This document shows, one piece after another, positions 40,660 to 52,929 of a stretch of 64,000 nt of DNA. Below the pieces are notes generated by a model that was given only the letters and a program-made list of their open reading frames with translations, did not search any database and was not told the origin of the DNA. Position numbers and translations under genes: made by a program. The stretch's first letter is position 1. Every line of letters starts with the position of its first letter. The DNA comes from Chrysomallon squamiferum (taxonomy: Eukaryota > Mollusca > Gastropoda > Neomphalida > Peltospiridae): NCBI GenBank assembly GCA_012295275.1, contig CM022668.1, positions 15,878,391-15,942,390 of the forward strand. The letters are read 5' to 3'.

Positions 40660-40712
40660 TTTATTTATTTATTTATTTGTTTATTTGTTGTTAATTTATT
40701 TATTTATTCCCA
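40660..40712. repeat. (TTTA)n
   Basis: TTTATTTA runs with TTTG interruptions. Confidence 0.93.
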
Positions 40713-41029
40713 GACCTATGTATATTTTTTTTCTGTGAAAGAAGCCATTGATGTTAGTGTGACTGTATGGTGAAATAATATTTTATTAGTTAGTAAGTTA
40801 GTGTAGTGGTTTGATTTAATATGTTGTAAGTTAGTGTGGGTTTACAATCTAATATTGGTTAGTTACAATCACCTATAAGATCTGTTGTTGTTGTTGTTGC
40901 TGTTTTGACAGTGTTGTTGTTGTGGCTGCTGTTGTTTTAAAAATCAATTACTGGGTGTAAAATATTTGGGTGATAAGTTTCCATTAAAAGTCATTAAAAT
41001 TCCACCACTGAATCACTAGAATGTGCTAG

Positions 41030-41030
41030 T

Positions 41031-41064
<34 letters not shown>

Positions 41065-41115
41065 TCAACAACATGTAATAAAATCAAATAAGAGTAGTAA
41101 AAATAATATAAAAAA

Positions 41116-41147
<32 letters not shown>

Positions 41148-41158
41148 ATTATTATTAA

Positions 41159-41192
<34 letters not shown>

Positions 41193-41220
41193 ATTATTAT
41201 TATTACTATTATTCATAAAA
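41030..41220. repeat. (CAA/ATC)n, (AAAT)n and (ATT)n blocks
   Basis: Adjacent trinucleotide and tetranucleotide runs; AAAT and ATT blocks are partly self-complementary. Confidence 0.95.
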
Positions 41221-41744
41221 TATTGTATTTTACTTAAAAAGAACTTACCTATATCATTCATCCTCAAACTTTAAATTTTTTAAATTTTTTTTTTTTTAAC
41301 CACTGAAAACATTCTTATTCTTTTTCATACTTACATCAAAAGTTTAAAATGTCTGGGGTATTTTTTGCCTTGTCCATCATCTGCCATTTACACATTTGTA
41401 GCCTTAATTAAAACTGAACACATCATTACAATACTTTGTCCCACTAATCAAATTAATATCTACTAACGTTAGTCAGATTTTTTGTTGGCTTTTTATGAAA
41501 ACCAAATGTCATGTCCATAAAAATTAAAATTCTGAGTTGTTAATGACTGAAGAAGATGCACAGGTTGCCTGTGATTTCATTGTTTGAAGAACAAATCAGT
41601 TTAACTCTTTCTGTGCTGCAGGTTTAAGAAATATTGAAAATGTTTTGTTATTGCTGGACCTCAGGAATGAATTTATAAGTGTGAAATGTTTGCCGGAAAA
41701 TATAATCTTTAAACAAAAAATAAAATTTGTATATATACATATAC

Positions 41745-41945
<201 letters not shown>

Positions 41946-42177
41946 AAGTAGTTTCCACATCTTTTATTAACAAAACAGAAAACTAAGGAAAACAGACAAC
42001 AGACTGTTGTAAACAGTGGATAAGTGAAAATCGTGACACTGGGTAAACCAGCAGTTCTTAAACAGCAATGTATCGATTTCTCCACGCTTTTTGAAAAACA
42101 AAGCAAGAGCTGTATGCAAATACGTTAATTCTCAAAACTAATACAGATATGAAAACCTACCATTCTTTCTTTTTTTA

Positions 42178-42380
42178 AATCTGTTTTTTTTTTTTTTTTT
42201 TACACTTATAAATTATGCTGACATTTTGCATTAACAACAATTACATTTTTAAAAAAAAAGTTCACCTCTTTTCTTTTTAATACTGTTTTTTTTTTTTTTT
42301 TTTTTTTTTTTTCTATTTTCTAAATTATTATTTCTAGTAAACTGATCTGAATTCTTTTCTTCTTCTTCTTCTTCTTCTGT
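42178..42380. repeat. Poly-T tracts and (CTT)n
   Basis: Poly-T near 42184-42200 and 42283-42312, then CTT repeats at 42357-42378. Confidence 0.93.
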
Positions 42381-42459
42381 TTATGTTTTTTTTTTCTTCT
42401 GACTTTTCAAATGTCCTCAATAAAGGTATTTCTAATACATTTAAAGTGATGGGTGTTTT

Positions 42460-42640
42460 GTAATGCATGAAGTGAGGTGCAAGCATTGAAAGGGTTAAAA
42501 TTAATCTGCTTTGAGTTTTTGCTGGTTTTGCATTTCACTTTAAGTGGAATTCTGGCCCACTCTTGACAAGACCAGCCCGAGAGATTGTCAAACAAGATAA
42601 ACACAGGTTAGACCCTCCTATCATATACATGTTCTTCCAG
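42460..42640. other. Ordinary-complexity island
   Basis: Unique, GC-balanced, no open frame. Contains CACTTTAAGTGG, which resembles an NK-2-type palindrome. Regulatory potential by texture only. Confidence 0.22.
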
Positions 42641-42683
42641 CTTTGTGTAAATCCAAGTATTTATTTCATTACTTGAAAATTCA

Positions 42684-43140
42684 AAAAAAAAAAAAAAAAA
42701 AAAAAAACATTTTTAAAAATTCAAAATCTATGTGTTTGCCATTGTCATGAATATTAAAAAGGATTGTAAATGTGATTTGATTTTTTTTTTTTTTTTTTTT
42801 TTTTTGTTTTTTTGAAAATTAATTTTTTTTTTTTTTTAAAGTTAACTAAAGATTTTGTTTTTATTTTCCTGTATTCTCTGTTTTGTTATATTCATTTGAG
42901 CACACACACACACAGACACACACAGACACACAGACATCTACATAAACAAAAACTCATACACAAATAAAATTAAACGTAATATATAACTTGTATATAAATA
43001 CAAAAACAAATATAAATAAATAGAGACAATCATATACATACATAAAAATTCACACAAATACACATTCATACATATCTGTAGCTGTATCTATCTATAATCT
43101 ATCTACAATCTATCTATAATCTATCTATTTATGTGTGTAG
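42684..43140. repeat. Homopolymers, CA-rich and (ATCT)n low complexity
   Basis: Poly-A near 42684-42706, poly-T near 42781-42836, CA-rich 42901-42940, and ATCT repeats at 43083-43130. Confidence 0.9.
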
Positions 43141-43300
43141 AATAACATTTAGTTCCACCATATCCTAGTAATGTATCTATATACAAGCAGTCTAATGAAC
43201 CACACACACACATTAAACTAAAGATTAAATCTACTCCTGATTAAAAATTCCAGTGAAAGTTTCATGTTAAAACGGGAATCAGAATTTTTGTATAAATAAA

Positions 43301-43301
<1 letters not shown>

Positions 43302-43334
<33 letters not shown>
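43302..43334. repeat. Poly-A tract
   Basis: About 33 A, a few bases after AAATAAAATA. Confidence 0.95.
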
Positions 43335-43336
<2 letters not shown>

Positions 43337-44500
43337 ACGAACGTGTTCATGTATCAGCATGTTTTTTGGTTTTTTTTTAGACATCGATGACTCAGTCTGT
43401 ATAATCTTTTTGACAACGTTGTTATCTTGGTAGCATCCAGTGTAAATGTTATTAATGCAAAAACAGATTTTGATCGATTTCTGTACCTTTTAAGTTGGAA
43501 TACAATATTAGGTACCCCCCCCCAAAAATCAACAGCTTTCTAAAATTCTGGTTTAACTGTTTTTTAATGAGTCTGTATTTAATTAGGGCTGTTTACTAAC
43601 ATTATCAATATTTTTCAATGAAACTTAATTGTGATTTTATTAGCATTATAACATCATGTTTATATGTTTTAGGAGTCCTTTGTTTTATTTTATTTATTTA
43701 TATTTCGTTTTTTGCATTAGTTTTATTTTTGAACATTTGAATTTGTATCATTTCAATTTTTATTATTTTTATTATTTTTTTTCTTCAGTGTTTCAGCTTT
43801 CATATGAAAAAAAATTAAAAAAAAAAAAGTTTACACAGACTGAGTCACCATGTTTAGCAAAGTACATTTTTGCACCTGTTATATAAATATTAATGACAAG
43901 TTTATAGAAAATTATTTATAGCTCATTAAACTGCTTAAATATATTACAGAGGGAGAGGGGGAAACGGAGGGAGGGAGGGAAATAAAATTTAAAACAATCA
44001 CTTTCATTTCAAAGTCTCTACATGAAAACAAACAATTAAAAAGTGGTTTAACCATTTATTGAAATTAAAATTACTTGACATAACCAAACACCAACTAAAA
44101 GCATGTAACAGTTATTTCATGTGATTTTTTTTCCCAATTAAACTAAATATTTCACTTTATTTGAAACCAATAAAAATGTATTCTAAATGCCAATTTTCTC
44201 CTCTTAAAACAAACAAAAGTTATTTTCACAAATAATTTTACAAATAATTAACAATATTTAGTAACAACAACAAAACAATGACAATAATTATAATGACTTT
44301 TCCCCCATCGTTTTTCCATTCCACATCAAATAATAAAAGTAATAATAATAACAAAACATCAGACAATTAACAAACATCTGAATATGCTTCAGGAAACATT
44401 GAGTTACCTGTGTTTACTTATGTCTGAATATTGTTTACAAACTAATGATCAAATCGTACCATTAACCTCTTCAGTATGTTTTATAAACAGTAAATTAATC
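43335..44500. other. AT-rich noncoding DNA
   Basis: A GGGA-rich patch at 43950-43980 is the only structure. No gene. Confidence 0.65.
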
Positions 44501-44825
44501 ACAAACTTGACTATACCTGTAACTACTGTAATCTCTAAAACAGCTTTGACTCCCTGTAATATAGTGACTGCTGTATAAATTACAGATTTCCATAAACTAT
44601 AGCAACCCCTGCATAAGTAACAATTTTGATTTCCTTTATTCTATGTCTTTTGTAAAATACCAATTTTGACTTCCCATATACTATAATGTCTTTTGTAAAA
44701 TAACAATTTTGACTTTCCCTAAACATATGATCACTATATCAGTAATAAAATTTAATTTGCCCTAGTTATGACCCACTATATGAATCACTTTTCTGATTTC
44801 CCATACTACAGCCAAGTAGTTAGAC
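44500..44825. repeat. Degenerate tandem array, units about 55-65 bp
   Basis: AACAATTTTGACTTCCC, ACTATA and GTAAAATA-like strings recur about six times. The clearest neighbours are at 44590-44720. Confidence 0.6.
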
Positions 44826-45399
44826 TATGTTAAGTTAATAGATAATCTCTATTATTTTTAGATTGTATTTTCATCAGTCCAGTACTGTAACACATTTAAG
44901 TATCATCTATTCCTACAACAATTCAAATTTTGAATGTTAAATGACAATATTTGATAGTGAAGAGGTTAGTGTATTAATTTCAATCAATTATTTCCTTACC
45001 TAACAATATCAGAGATATTTAATTATTGTACATAACAAGAAAATACATATCCAACATGACAATTTCAATTATTAAATCTAAAATAAAATAAAATTAGTAG
45101 ACTATTTTATACATTTTAGCTGATTCCTCAAAACCGTAAAAAAAAAAAGATATATATTTTATTTAAGAAACAATATTTCATAATCAATTTGACAAATTAA
45201 ATTTTTATTCTCACTGCACTGGTAACTTTGGAGGAGTCAATTTCTGGCATATCCAACAAGAACATATTATGTCACAACCTGGGTTTCAGTATATTTTTAA
45301 TACACAACAAGCAGCAATCTGAAGATCATTAATGTTAGAAAGTTTGTGGTGAAGTTTTCCAAATGAACAGAAGATTGTATTTTAAACAGAATTAACACT

Positions 45400-45401
45400 G
45401 C

Positions 45402-45438
<37 letters not shown>

Positions 45439-45468
45439 AATAATAATAGTAACAATAATAATTTTTTA
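45400..45468. repeat. (AAT)n/(AAAT)n
   Basis: AATAATAAT then AAATAAAT. Confidence 0.95.
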
Positions 45469-45889
45469 AAGAAAAAATAAATGTTAAATATCAACAATTT
45501 AATAAATCTGTATTTCAGAAAAACTGAATTTCCTTTACAAAACAAAATTTATAAAAATAAAAGACAAAAAAAAAAAACACACACAAAAACCCCATCACCC
45601 CCAAAAAACAACCCTGTTGTTCATGTCACGAAAAAAACACGTAGTTTAACCTGCCTGCGTAAACGTGCTATGTAAACATGCTAAGTAAACAAGTATGACT
45701 ATGCAGAAATAATCTTGAAGTGTAAAGAGCAAAGCACTAAAATCGTGTTAACAAACTCTCTAGACATCAAGATAAACCAGTTTTTGATAATACTGTCTTA
45801 TACATAGGTTGAATGCAAATACTGTGCTTACATTTAGGTTTGTCATTTTGATAACATCATTTGTGATAACCGAGTTATAATATAACAAC

Positions 45890-45923
45890 AGCAGTTGTAA
45901 TAGTAGTTTTAGTAGTAACATCA

Positions 45924-45958
<35 letters not shown>

Positions 45959-46029
45959 ACAGTAGTAAAAGTAGTAATAATAATAGTAATAATAATAATA
46001 TAGCAGTAATGATTATGATAAAAATTTTG

Positions 46030-46069
<40 letters not shown>

Positions 46070-46075
46070 ATAATA
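45890..46075. repeat. (AGT)n and (AAT)n arrays
   Basis: About 11 AGT units near 45925-45957 and 14 AAT units near 46030-46071. Confidence 0.96.
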
Positions 46076-46249
46076 TACATTAATATACTTGGTGGAATAC
46101 CTGTTTAACAATTACAGTTTGTAAAAGTTTGTAAAATCTTAGGTTTATAGTCACAACAGATCTTCTGAAGCCAAAAAGGTATTAACAGAAATTAAATGTT
46201 TTAATTATTAGAAATAAAATCTAATAATACATATAAAATGTAATAATCA

Positions 46250-46448
46250 TGGCACTAGTAGTAGTAGTAACAGTAGCTGTAGTAGTGGTATTAATGTAGC
46301 AGTAGTATAGTTGTAGTAGTTATAATACTTGTTGTAGTAGTAATAATAGTGGTATTTGTAGTACTGGCATAAATAGTAGTATTAGTATTAGTGTTAGTAG
46401 TAGTGATAGTAGTATTAGTAGTAATGACAGAATAATGATGATGATGAT
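46250..46448. repeat. Degenerate (AGT)n array
   Basis: TAGTAGTAG with ATT, GTT and CAG changes, ending in GATGAT. Confidence 0.93.
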
Positions 46449-47126
46449 AGTAATTACTGAAATGCTTGTGTCAGGAAATGTTTCAGGTAATGGTATTTTT
46501 TTTTTAAATTTGTAGGATAAGGAAATAGTCTTAAAATATGATGAAAATGTAAATATGAAATACAGTGGCATTTTGTACATAGCTTTTACAGATAGTCTAC
46601 AGGTATTTTAGGTAATATGTTTAATAAAAAGAGCACAAAACTGCAATATAATCATAATAGCAGCTGCTCTAAAAAAAAATCTGGATTTCAGGCTTTTTGG
46701 ATTTCTGAATTGTCAGATTTTAAACATTTAAAAAAAAGAAGTAATTAAACATAGTTTTTATATCAACTATTTTTAAAAGAAAAGTCTTTTGAGCACTTTT
46801 TCTATGAGTAGAAAGATCTCAATCAGTTTTGATCCTACAATCTTCTGCTGCTTGTCAAAGTAGCATTTTATGACAAATCATGTTACTCATATGAATTATA
46901 TATAGAGAGAGAGAGAGAGCACTTTATTGAAAATACTGTAAATAAAGCAGTTGTTACATAGGCCTGCAGCCAAAAAAAAAAAAACAGAAAAAAAAGAAGA
47001 AAGAAAGCACATTTCTGCTGATGAAACACAAATTACAAAATAACATTAAATAAATAAGTAAATATATAAAATTAAATAAAAATGGTTACTTAATAACACA
47101 ATGGATCCAAAATTCTAAAAAAGGGG

Positions 47127-47255
47127 ATTGTCAAACCCTTGTAAAAATTTCAAAATGAAAAGAAATACAAATCTGATGTAAGAGAAGAGGGTTGTCACAA
47201 CCTTGTAAAAATGTCAAGATGAAAAGAAATACAAATCTGATGTACAAACAGAGAA
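47127..47255. repeat. 64-bp tandem duplication
   Basis: Two copies sharing CCTTGTAAAAAT and GAAAAGAAATACAAATCTGA, offset by 64 bases, with a few differences. Confidence 0.85.
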
Positions 47256-47348
47256 GGGTATGTATGTTAAAGTTGACAAAACACCCCTGATAATTTTATA
47301 TAATATTTAAGATGATATTTTATATTTGTTACTTGATAAGAAGTCAAT

Positions 47349-47423
<75 letters not shown>

Positions 47424-47425
47424 AT
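47349..47425. repeat. (CA)n array, about 70 bp
   Basis: Pure CA; a complementary (GT)n block of about 10 units lies at 47486-47505. Confidence 0.98.
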
Positions 47426-47505
47426 CTCTTTCATATACACGCCTTTTTAATACATTAATATATATTTTTCAAGATGAACATAAATGTGTGTGTGTGTGTG
47501 TGTGT

Positions 47506-48355
47506 GGAGAGAGATGCACATAAATTGTGTGTGTATTATGCATATGTCATAAACACAAGGTTGGATATGAGGAAAATGTTGGTAATCCAGCAACAGGTCA
47601 AACTGTCAACATGTGTACTTAATCCATTATTCCATTCAATTTGTTTATTACCAAGGTCCTTGCACTTCTGTCATGTGAATGTGAGTAAAACTTTGGTATG
47701 TAGGCCACCGAAATAAGAGAATGCATACATAGCAAGTGAATGTGTATAATCTGAAAAGGAGAGAGTATGAAATGTTTCTTCTTTTCTTGTCAAAGTGCCT
47801 GCATGTGAATGTAAAATTATAATAATAATAATAATAACAACTTAAGAACAGTATTGATCGACTCGTTAACACATATACTCTCTCACTTCACACAAGCATG
47901 CATGTCAGTATATTCATTTTCAATCATTCACACACACACAAACACATTTTACCCATGCACATCTGCTTTCACACACTCAGCCTGTTTTTTCTTGCCATGT
48001 CTTTCTTTCTCCCTCCTTCCTCACATCATTCTTCCATTTCCACACTCTCTCATTCTCTAACTTTTGTTTTTCCCACACACACACACCTACACCCCCAACT
48101 CCGTAACTACAAACACCCCTACTAAACAATTCTGGATCCACACGTGAAATAAATAACAAAGCAGTGCTGAACTATGAAATGAAACAGTGAAACCAAACCA
48201 AGTGGTTTATCTTTCACCTTGATACAAGGTCGCGGCAGGGTCAGAACAGTAACAAAAACATGATACCCAATCTCCGTCATTATCTAATACAAGCAAAGAA
48301 AACAACTGTGTAAAAAGAAGAAAAAAAAACAGATCTGTTTTCATGAAGCAAACAG
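47506..48355. other. Unique noncoding DNA with short CA and pyrimidine patches
   Basis: CA-rich 47926-47945 and 48073-48088, pyrimidine-rich 47985-48060. Short frames lack splice signals or known motifs. Confidence 0.6.
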
Positions 48356-48359
48356 AATA

Positions 48360-48535
48360 AACAGACTGAATTCCATGACAATTTACAGTAAAAAAATAAA
48401 AAAAATAAAATAAAAACTTGTTTCCATGACAACCTAAGGTAAAAAAAAAATAATAATAATAATAAACAAACATATTTCCATGACAACCTAAAGTGAAAAA
48501 AATAAATAGAACTGTTTCCATGATGGACAAAATTA
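48360..48535. repeat. Tandem repeats of about 55-60 bp with TTTCCATGACAACC
   Basis: TTCCATGACAACCTAARGT and close variants occur near 48370, 48422, 48476 and 48516, separated by A-rich/AAT runs. The core is the reverse complement of GGTTGTCATGG and resembles the GTTGCTATGG motif of the 33.4-kb array. Confidence 0.8.
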
Positions 48536-49289
48536 GATTGTTTTTATGAAATATTCTGACATAACATTTGATTTAACTGCAAGTTAATTAGCAGAATTCT
48601 AAAAGGCACACTGATAAATAAATTAATGTGTATACATGTATGTATGACCAATAGCAAATGAATAGATTAGCTGTGCATACACTTTTTTTTTTATTACAAA
48701 TGAAAAAATATATATATATATTCATTAAAACATTTAACTGTTAACATTAGTAAGTTCAGAAAGCTTACAAACTTGTTAAAAAAAAAAAATTATAAAAATT
48801 ACAAATGTTATATATTTGTATTACATGCAAACATTATGTAATACAGAGATACAGCAAGAGAGAGAGAGAGCCTATAATCTGTAAAAATAAAGGTATGAAT
48901 ATTTTCAAAACCTTAAAAAGCTTTATTAGCCCCCCATGCACACAAAGGCAAATCTTATTTGAAATGATAAAATCTGTTACATTAATGTAACACTCCCACT
49001 TACAGAAAATTCTAACTCCACGTACATATGTACAGAACCCCTGACCAATCCTATGAAGATAATCTCAAAAAGACTTTGATTCCAGGAATATAAATTAGCT
49101 AGAGATATAAAAAAATGATAAGTAATACAAAATTTGAATGACTATATACACACACTCAGAAAAAACACACACAGATAGAGAGAGACAAAGTTGAAAATAT
49201 TTAGTTATAATTTTTACTATGATTAGCAGGTATGGATTAGAGCACCTTTCTTCATACTAGAAATAGACTTAATAAGTAAAAGGTATAGC

Positions 49290-49303
49290 AAATAATAATA
49301 ATC

Positions 49304-49343
<40 letters not shown>
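49290..49343. repeat. (AAT)n array
   Basis: About 16 AAT units. Confidence 0.96.
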
Positions 49344-49346
<3 letters not shown>

Positions 49347-49691
49347 CTAATATAAAATCTTTTGGCACAAACAATAAAAATAAAAAACAATAGCACTATA
49401 ATGTTGTAAATACTATGCACAAGATTAAAAAATAATGCTCATATCAATAATAATAATACAGATGTCCAATAATGAAACAAATTCTCATACCACTATTTTA
49501 ATTTTATAATTTCCAGATCTAATGATGTCATCAAAAATTAATCTATAAAATAAATTCTTAATGATGTCATATATTCATCTTTCTTTTTTTTTAGTTAATG
49601 TTAATAGCAGAAATGAAACAGATATACATCAACAACAATAACACACATCACATTATTAATACATAAAAACATAACAAATATATAAAAATAG

Positions 49692-49693
49692 TG

Positions 49694-49723
<30 letters not shown>
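49692..49723. repeat. (ACAG)n
   Basis: Seven to eight ACAG units. Confidence 0.95.
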
Positions 49724-49724
<1 letters not shown>

Positions 49725-51420
49725 AATAGAACAAACTAGAATTCATCTAACAATATATATTAGATTAATCAAACCCTGTTTAACATTTGAGATCTAAACA
49801 ACAAAGTTAAGCTATTCATAACTCCGAGATATGTCTGTTTACCTTTAATATTAATTTCTGATATAAAAGTGAAAAAATAACAACAGTTCTGTCAAAGGTT
49901 TCTTGGGACAAATATTAAATGTCTAATAGTTGCAAGATATAAACAAACTTCACATTAAATGTGATACGACATTTCTGCTGATATTTTCATAAGCTGTGTA
50001 TCAAAGTGCGTAAGAAAAACAAGTTAATTTTATATAATTTGATTACAAAAAAATAATAAAAAATAAACAGTAATAAAAAGGTAATAAAAAAGCCATCATC
50101 ATAATTCAATAAGCTATGCATCAAAAAAATAATTTAAAAATTGATTACTTTAAATTCTATTACATATTCTCATAAACATGTATTAACTAACATACATGAA
50201 AAACATACACAAATATACACACAAAACAATTAATATCAGAACATGTGTTACATATGTACGTAAACATATAAAATAAAAAATTGATACCTTTAAAGTTTTA
50301 AAAATTAAATTTAGTATCCTTACAAGTCACAACACAAAAGAAAACTTGTACTGAAATACATTATTTAAATATGTAAATTCCCAACAACATTTATCAATGT
50401 TGCACATCTCAAAATAAGCATATAAATAATATCCAATGTCATTCTTACATTATATAAACTGATTTAATCAGTTAATTGTTTGTTTTTCATGGTCTTTAAT
50501 TGTAAGGATGCTAAAATTTCAAATCTATAAATTTTTAAATTCATTTTTTCTGTGCTTGTAAGTATTCTGTAAAGGATGAAACAGGGAAATGGTTCTGAAG
50601 AAGAATGAAGTATACTTATAGTGAGAAATAAGTTGAGATAATCACAGAACAAACTTATGTTAATAAATTAACTGTTGTTGTCATTACCTCTTTGTGTTAG
50701 CAGCTATTATGTAACACAAACTGACTTTTTAATGAACAGAATACACTTAACAGATATTAAACAGAAATGATTTAAAACACTTGTTGGTCATAAATAAATG
50801 TAATTTTAAAAAAGAACATGATAGTGATGAAATTTTTGTGCTTAGAAAAATCCTGAAAAGAACTTATTTTTGTTTCACTGATTGAAAATATAATCTTTTG
50901 GTCACAATGTGTTTAAAAAGAAATGTTCTATACAGCTTTTAGAAAAACAAACATCATGGATTTAAATCCTTAAATAAATTCTTCTACATAATTTTCATCT
51001 GAACCAATAAAAAAAAAAAACTAGACAGAGCCACAGATGTACCTAAGTACACACACAAAACATCACAACAAGCTGTGGCCTGTTATAAAAGCTTCACAAG
51101 AAAACAAAAAAATCAAAAAAAAAAAATATTTTGACATATGGAAATATTTGTACTTAAAAGTTAAATTATTGTGAAAAAAAAAAAAAATATATATATATTA
51201 ATGATAAGTAAAATGAATATATTAGAATCCAGTCTGTGTTTACAACAACCGAAGCTATGTAAGTGATGAAATGAAAAAACCCATATATTAACAAGGCTCT
51301 ACTGTATTGATAGAAGTGTTCATCTGTTTGAGATAAATGTACAATTGCTACAATAAGAACTATAAGTCAACACACTACCCTCTGTAAATCTGAAAGAAGT
51401 CGACATCTTAGCAGTTTTCT
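49725..51420. other. AT-rich DNA including the phnX 3' side
   Basis: No repeats of note and no second gene. The phnX 3' UTR must start at 51426 and run leftward; I found no canonical AATAAA on the minus strand in the first 400 bases, so its end is not placed. Confidence 0.5.
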
Positions 51421-51426
51421 TCTACG

Positions 51427-52269
51427 TCACGGAGATTCTCCTCTAGCCAGTCTCTTGTTGATATCGGCAACCACGTCTGGCAGGTTGCCGATGCTGTCGA
51501 CAACGTAGTGTGCACCTGCATTCTGCAGCAGCGTCTTTGTGTAGGCCAATCGTTTAGCGATTTCTTCTTCACTGAGCTTCGCTTCCTCTTCGAAACTGTC
51601 GATGTTCATGTAGTTGCTGTATCTAGCGACTCCGACACCCCAGCACCCAGCTTCCAGAGCCTCTCCCACCCCAGAAGTGGTGTCATCGACCTTCACCACC
51701 GACTGTATGGGGTGAACGTCCAGCAAGTCTAAATTCTTGTACAACATGAATGGTTTAGGCCTTGCTCCGTTAATGACATCGTCGCCAGCAACCTGGACGT
51801 CTGGAGAGAAGCCTTGTTTTGCAGCTTCCGTTGCCAGGACGTCAGCCATGCACCGCAGAAAGCCCGTAGTCATTCCAATTTTGCAACCAAACTCTTTGCG
51901 AAGAATGTTGATTGCTTCGGGAGTTTCAGGGATTAGTTTGGAGTAGTTTCTTATTACATTCAGCTGCATGGGAACGAAATCTTTAAACATTTTGTCAACG
52001 TCTTCCTGCGTGGGGTCTCTGCTGTACACTTCTCGCCAGCGAGATTTTATTTCACTAGTTTCTGTAAGAGCTTTTATGTGAAGATCTTTTCGCAACCCCA
52101 TCGGGCCTCGTGCTTCGTGCATCGTGATGGGGACCTTATACTTCTTGAAGACTTCTACGAAAACAATGGCAGGCGCAATAACATATTTGTCAGCCGTTGT
52201 TCCACTCCAGTCCAATATGCAGGCCTTGACTTTTCCCACATATGACCTTGCAAATCGGTACTGACTCAT
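51427..52269 (-). CDS. phnX: Phosphonoacetaldehyde hydrolase (phosphonatase), complete single-exon CDS
   Basis: The 280-residue product matches PhnX of the HAD superfamily, which hydrolyses phosphonoacetaldehyde to acetaldehyde and phosphate after a transaminase has acted on 2-aminoethylphosphonate. Seen: HAD motif I LDWSGTT with nucleophile Asp20; PMGLRK with Lys61 at the Schiff-base position, exactly 41 residues after the Asp as in the Bacillus enzyme (Asp12/Lys53, from memory); Met57 and His64 also at matching spacing; motif II MTTG at 133-136; GARPKP with Arg170; and KVDDT with acidic Asp196. The start is the ATG at 52269: the open frame extends six codons upstream only from a TTG and across an apparent splice acceptor (AG at 52277-52278). 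An A lies at -3. The CDS is visibly richer in G and C than its flanks and has no frameshift or stop. The short basic N-terminus (MSQYRFARSYVGKVK) could be an extension or a weak targeting signal; a cytosolic enzyme is likelier. Family assignment is very secure; in vivo role is inferred. Confidence 0.95.
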   Translation of the reverse strand: MSQYRFARSYVGKVKACILDWSGTTADKYVIAPAIVFVEVFKKYKVPITMHEARGPMGLRKDLHIKALTETSEIKSRWREVYSRDPTQEDVDKMFKDFVPMQLNVIRNYSKLIPETPEAINILRKEFGCKIGMTTGFLRCMADVLATEAAKQGFSPDVQVAGDDVINGARPKPFMLYKNLDLLDVHPIQSVVKVDDTTSGVGEALEAGCWGVGVARYSNYMNIDSFEEEAKLSEEEIAKRLAYTKTLLQNAGAHYVVDSIGNLPDVVADINKRLARGESP

Positions 52270-52276
52270 AGTTAAC

Positions 52277-52361
52277 CTAGGAAACAAAAATAAAGATTAT
52301 TTCATGTGTATTTTGATGTTAGATGATTGATTCATTTTCAAATTTGTACAACTAAGAGAGC

Positions 52362-52447
<86 letters not shown>

Positions 52448-52843
52448 TTTTCTAACCTGTAAACTACACTTTTGTCATTATGAACGTAATTAAAATTTAT
52501 ATATAAATCTTATCTTTAACATTTTATTAATTTCATGACGAAAAAAATTAACAATTCATAATGGGGTAAAAATGGACAGTTAGTGTCAATTCTCTTTCAG
52601 CTTTACAATACCCATTTCAGTTAGAGTATTGCAGATGCACTTCTTATTTGCTTTGAAAGTTTGATACAACACCAGTGTGACGAGTGTCAATATAAAAACA
52701 TCGCTTTAATGAATGCTTAATATTTGAAGAACTTTTCAAAAACGAAAATAAATCGCAGGTACAACCTATTATGTTTTGGAATGAAGAATATAAGAGATGA
52801 TAAAACAAGCTATTTATCTTAAAATGATGATAAAAAAACTAAC
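52277..52843 (-). other. Putative 5'-UTR intron of the phnX gene
   Basis: On the minus strand the donor reads CCCAG|GTTAGT at 52843 and the acceptor reads TTTTTGTTTCCTAG|GTTAAC ending at 52277, seven bases before the ATG. Both fit animal consensus well, giving an intron of about 567 bp wholly in the 5' UTR. It contains a GA/CT array (52363-52442), CT-rich in the transcript sense and about 85 bases upstream of the acceptor. Inferred without transcript data. Confidence 0.6.
52363..52442. repeat. (GA)n array inside the putative phnX intron
   Basis: About 80 bp of pure AG dinucleotides on the plus strand, hence CT on the transcribed strand of phnX. It is the only long GA array near a recognisable gene in this window. 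Confidence 0.97.
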
Positions 52844-52905
52844 CTGGGATTTAATGTACTCTACCTCGAACTAACAGACGACAACCAGCGGCTCTTTTAT
52901 TCTTC
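52844..52905 (-). promoter_or_regulatory. Putative phnX core promoter and noncoding exon 1
   Basis: Reading on the minus strand, a TATA-like AATAAAAG lies at 52894-52901. About 30 bases further is GC-richer sequence (around 52860-52885) leading to the donor at 52843. This would give a leader exon of only some 25-45 bases. The TATA-like call is weak in AT-rich DNA; the donor is the stronger signal. Confidence 0.4.
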
Positions 52906-52929
52906 ACTGTTTAATCTATCTATGCATGC

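Noticed and set aside
51508-51946. Two plus-strand frames opposite phnX
   Set aside because: They are antisense shadows of the phnX coding sequence, with no independent support.
52270-52287. Upstream extension of the phnX frame (six codons from a TTG)
   Set aside because: It crosses the apparent splice acceptor (AG at 52277-52278) and lacks an ATG; the ATG at 52269 fits the family start.
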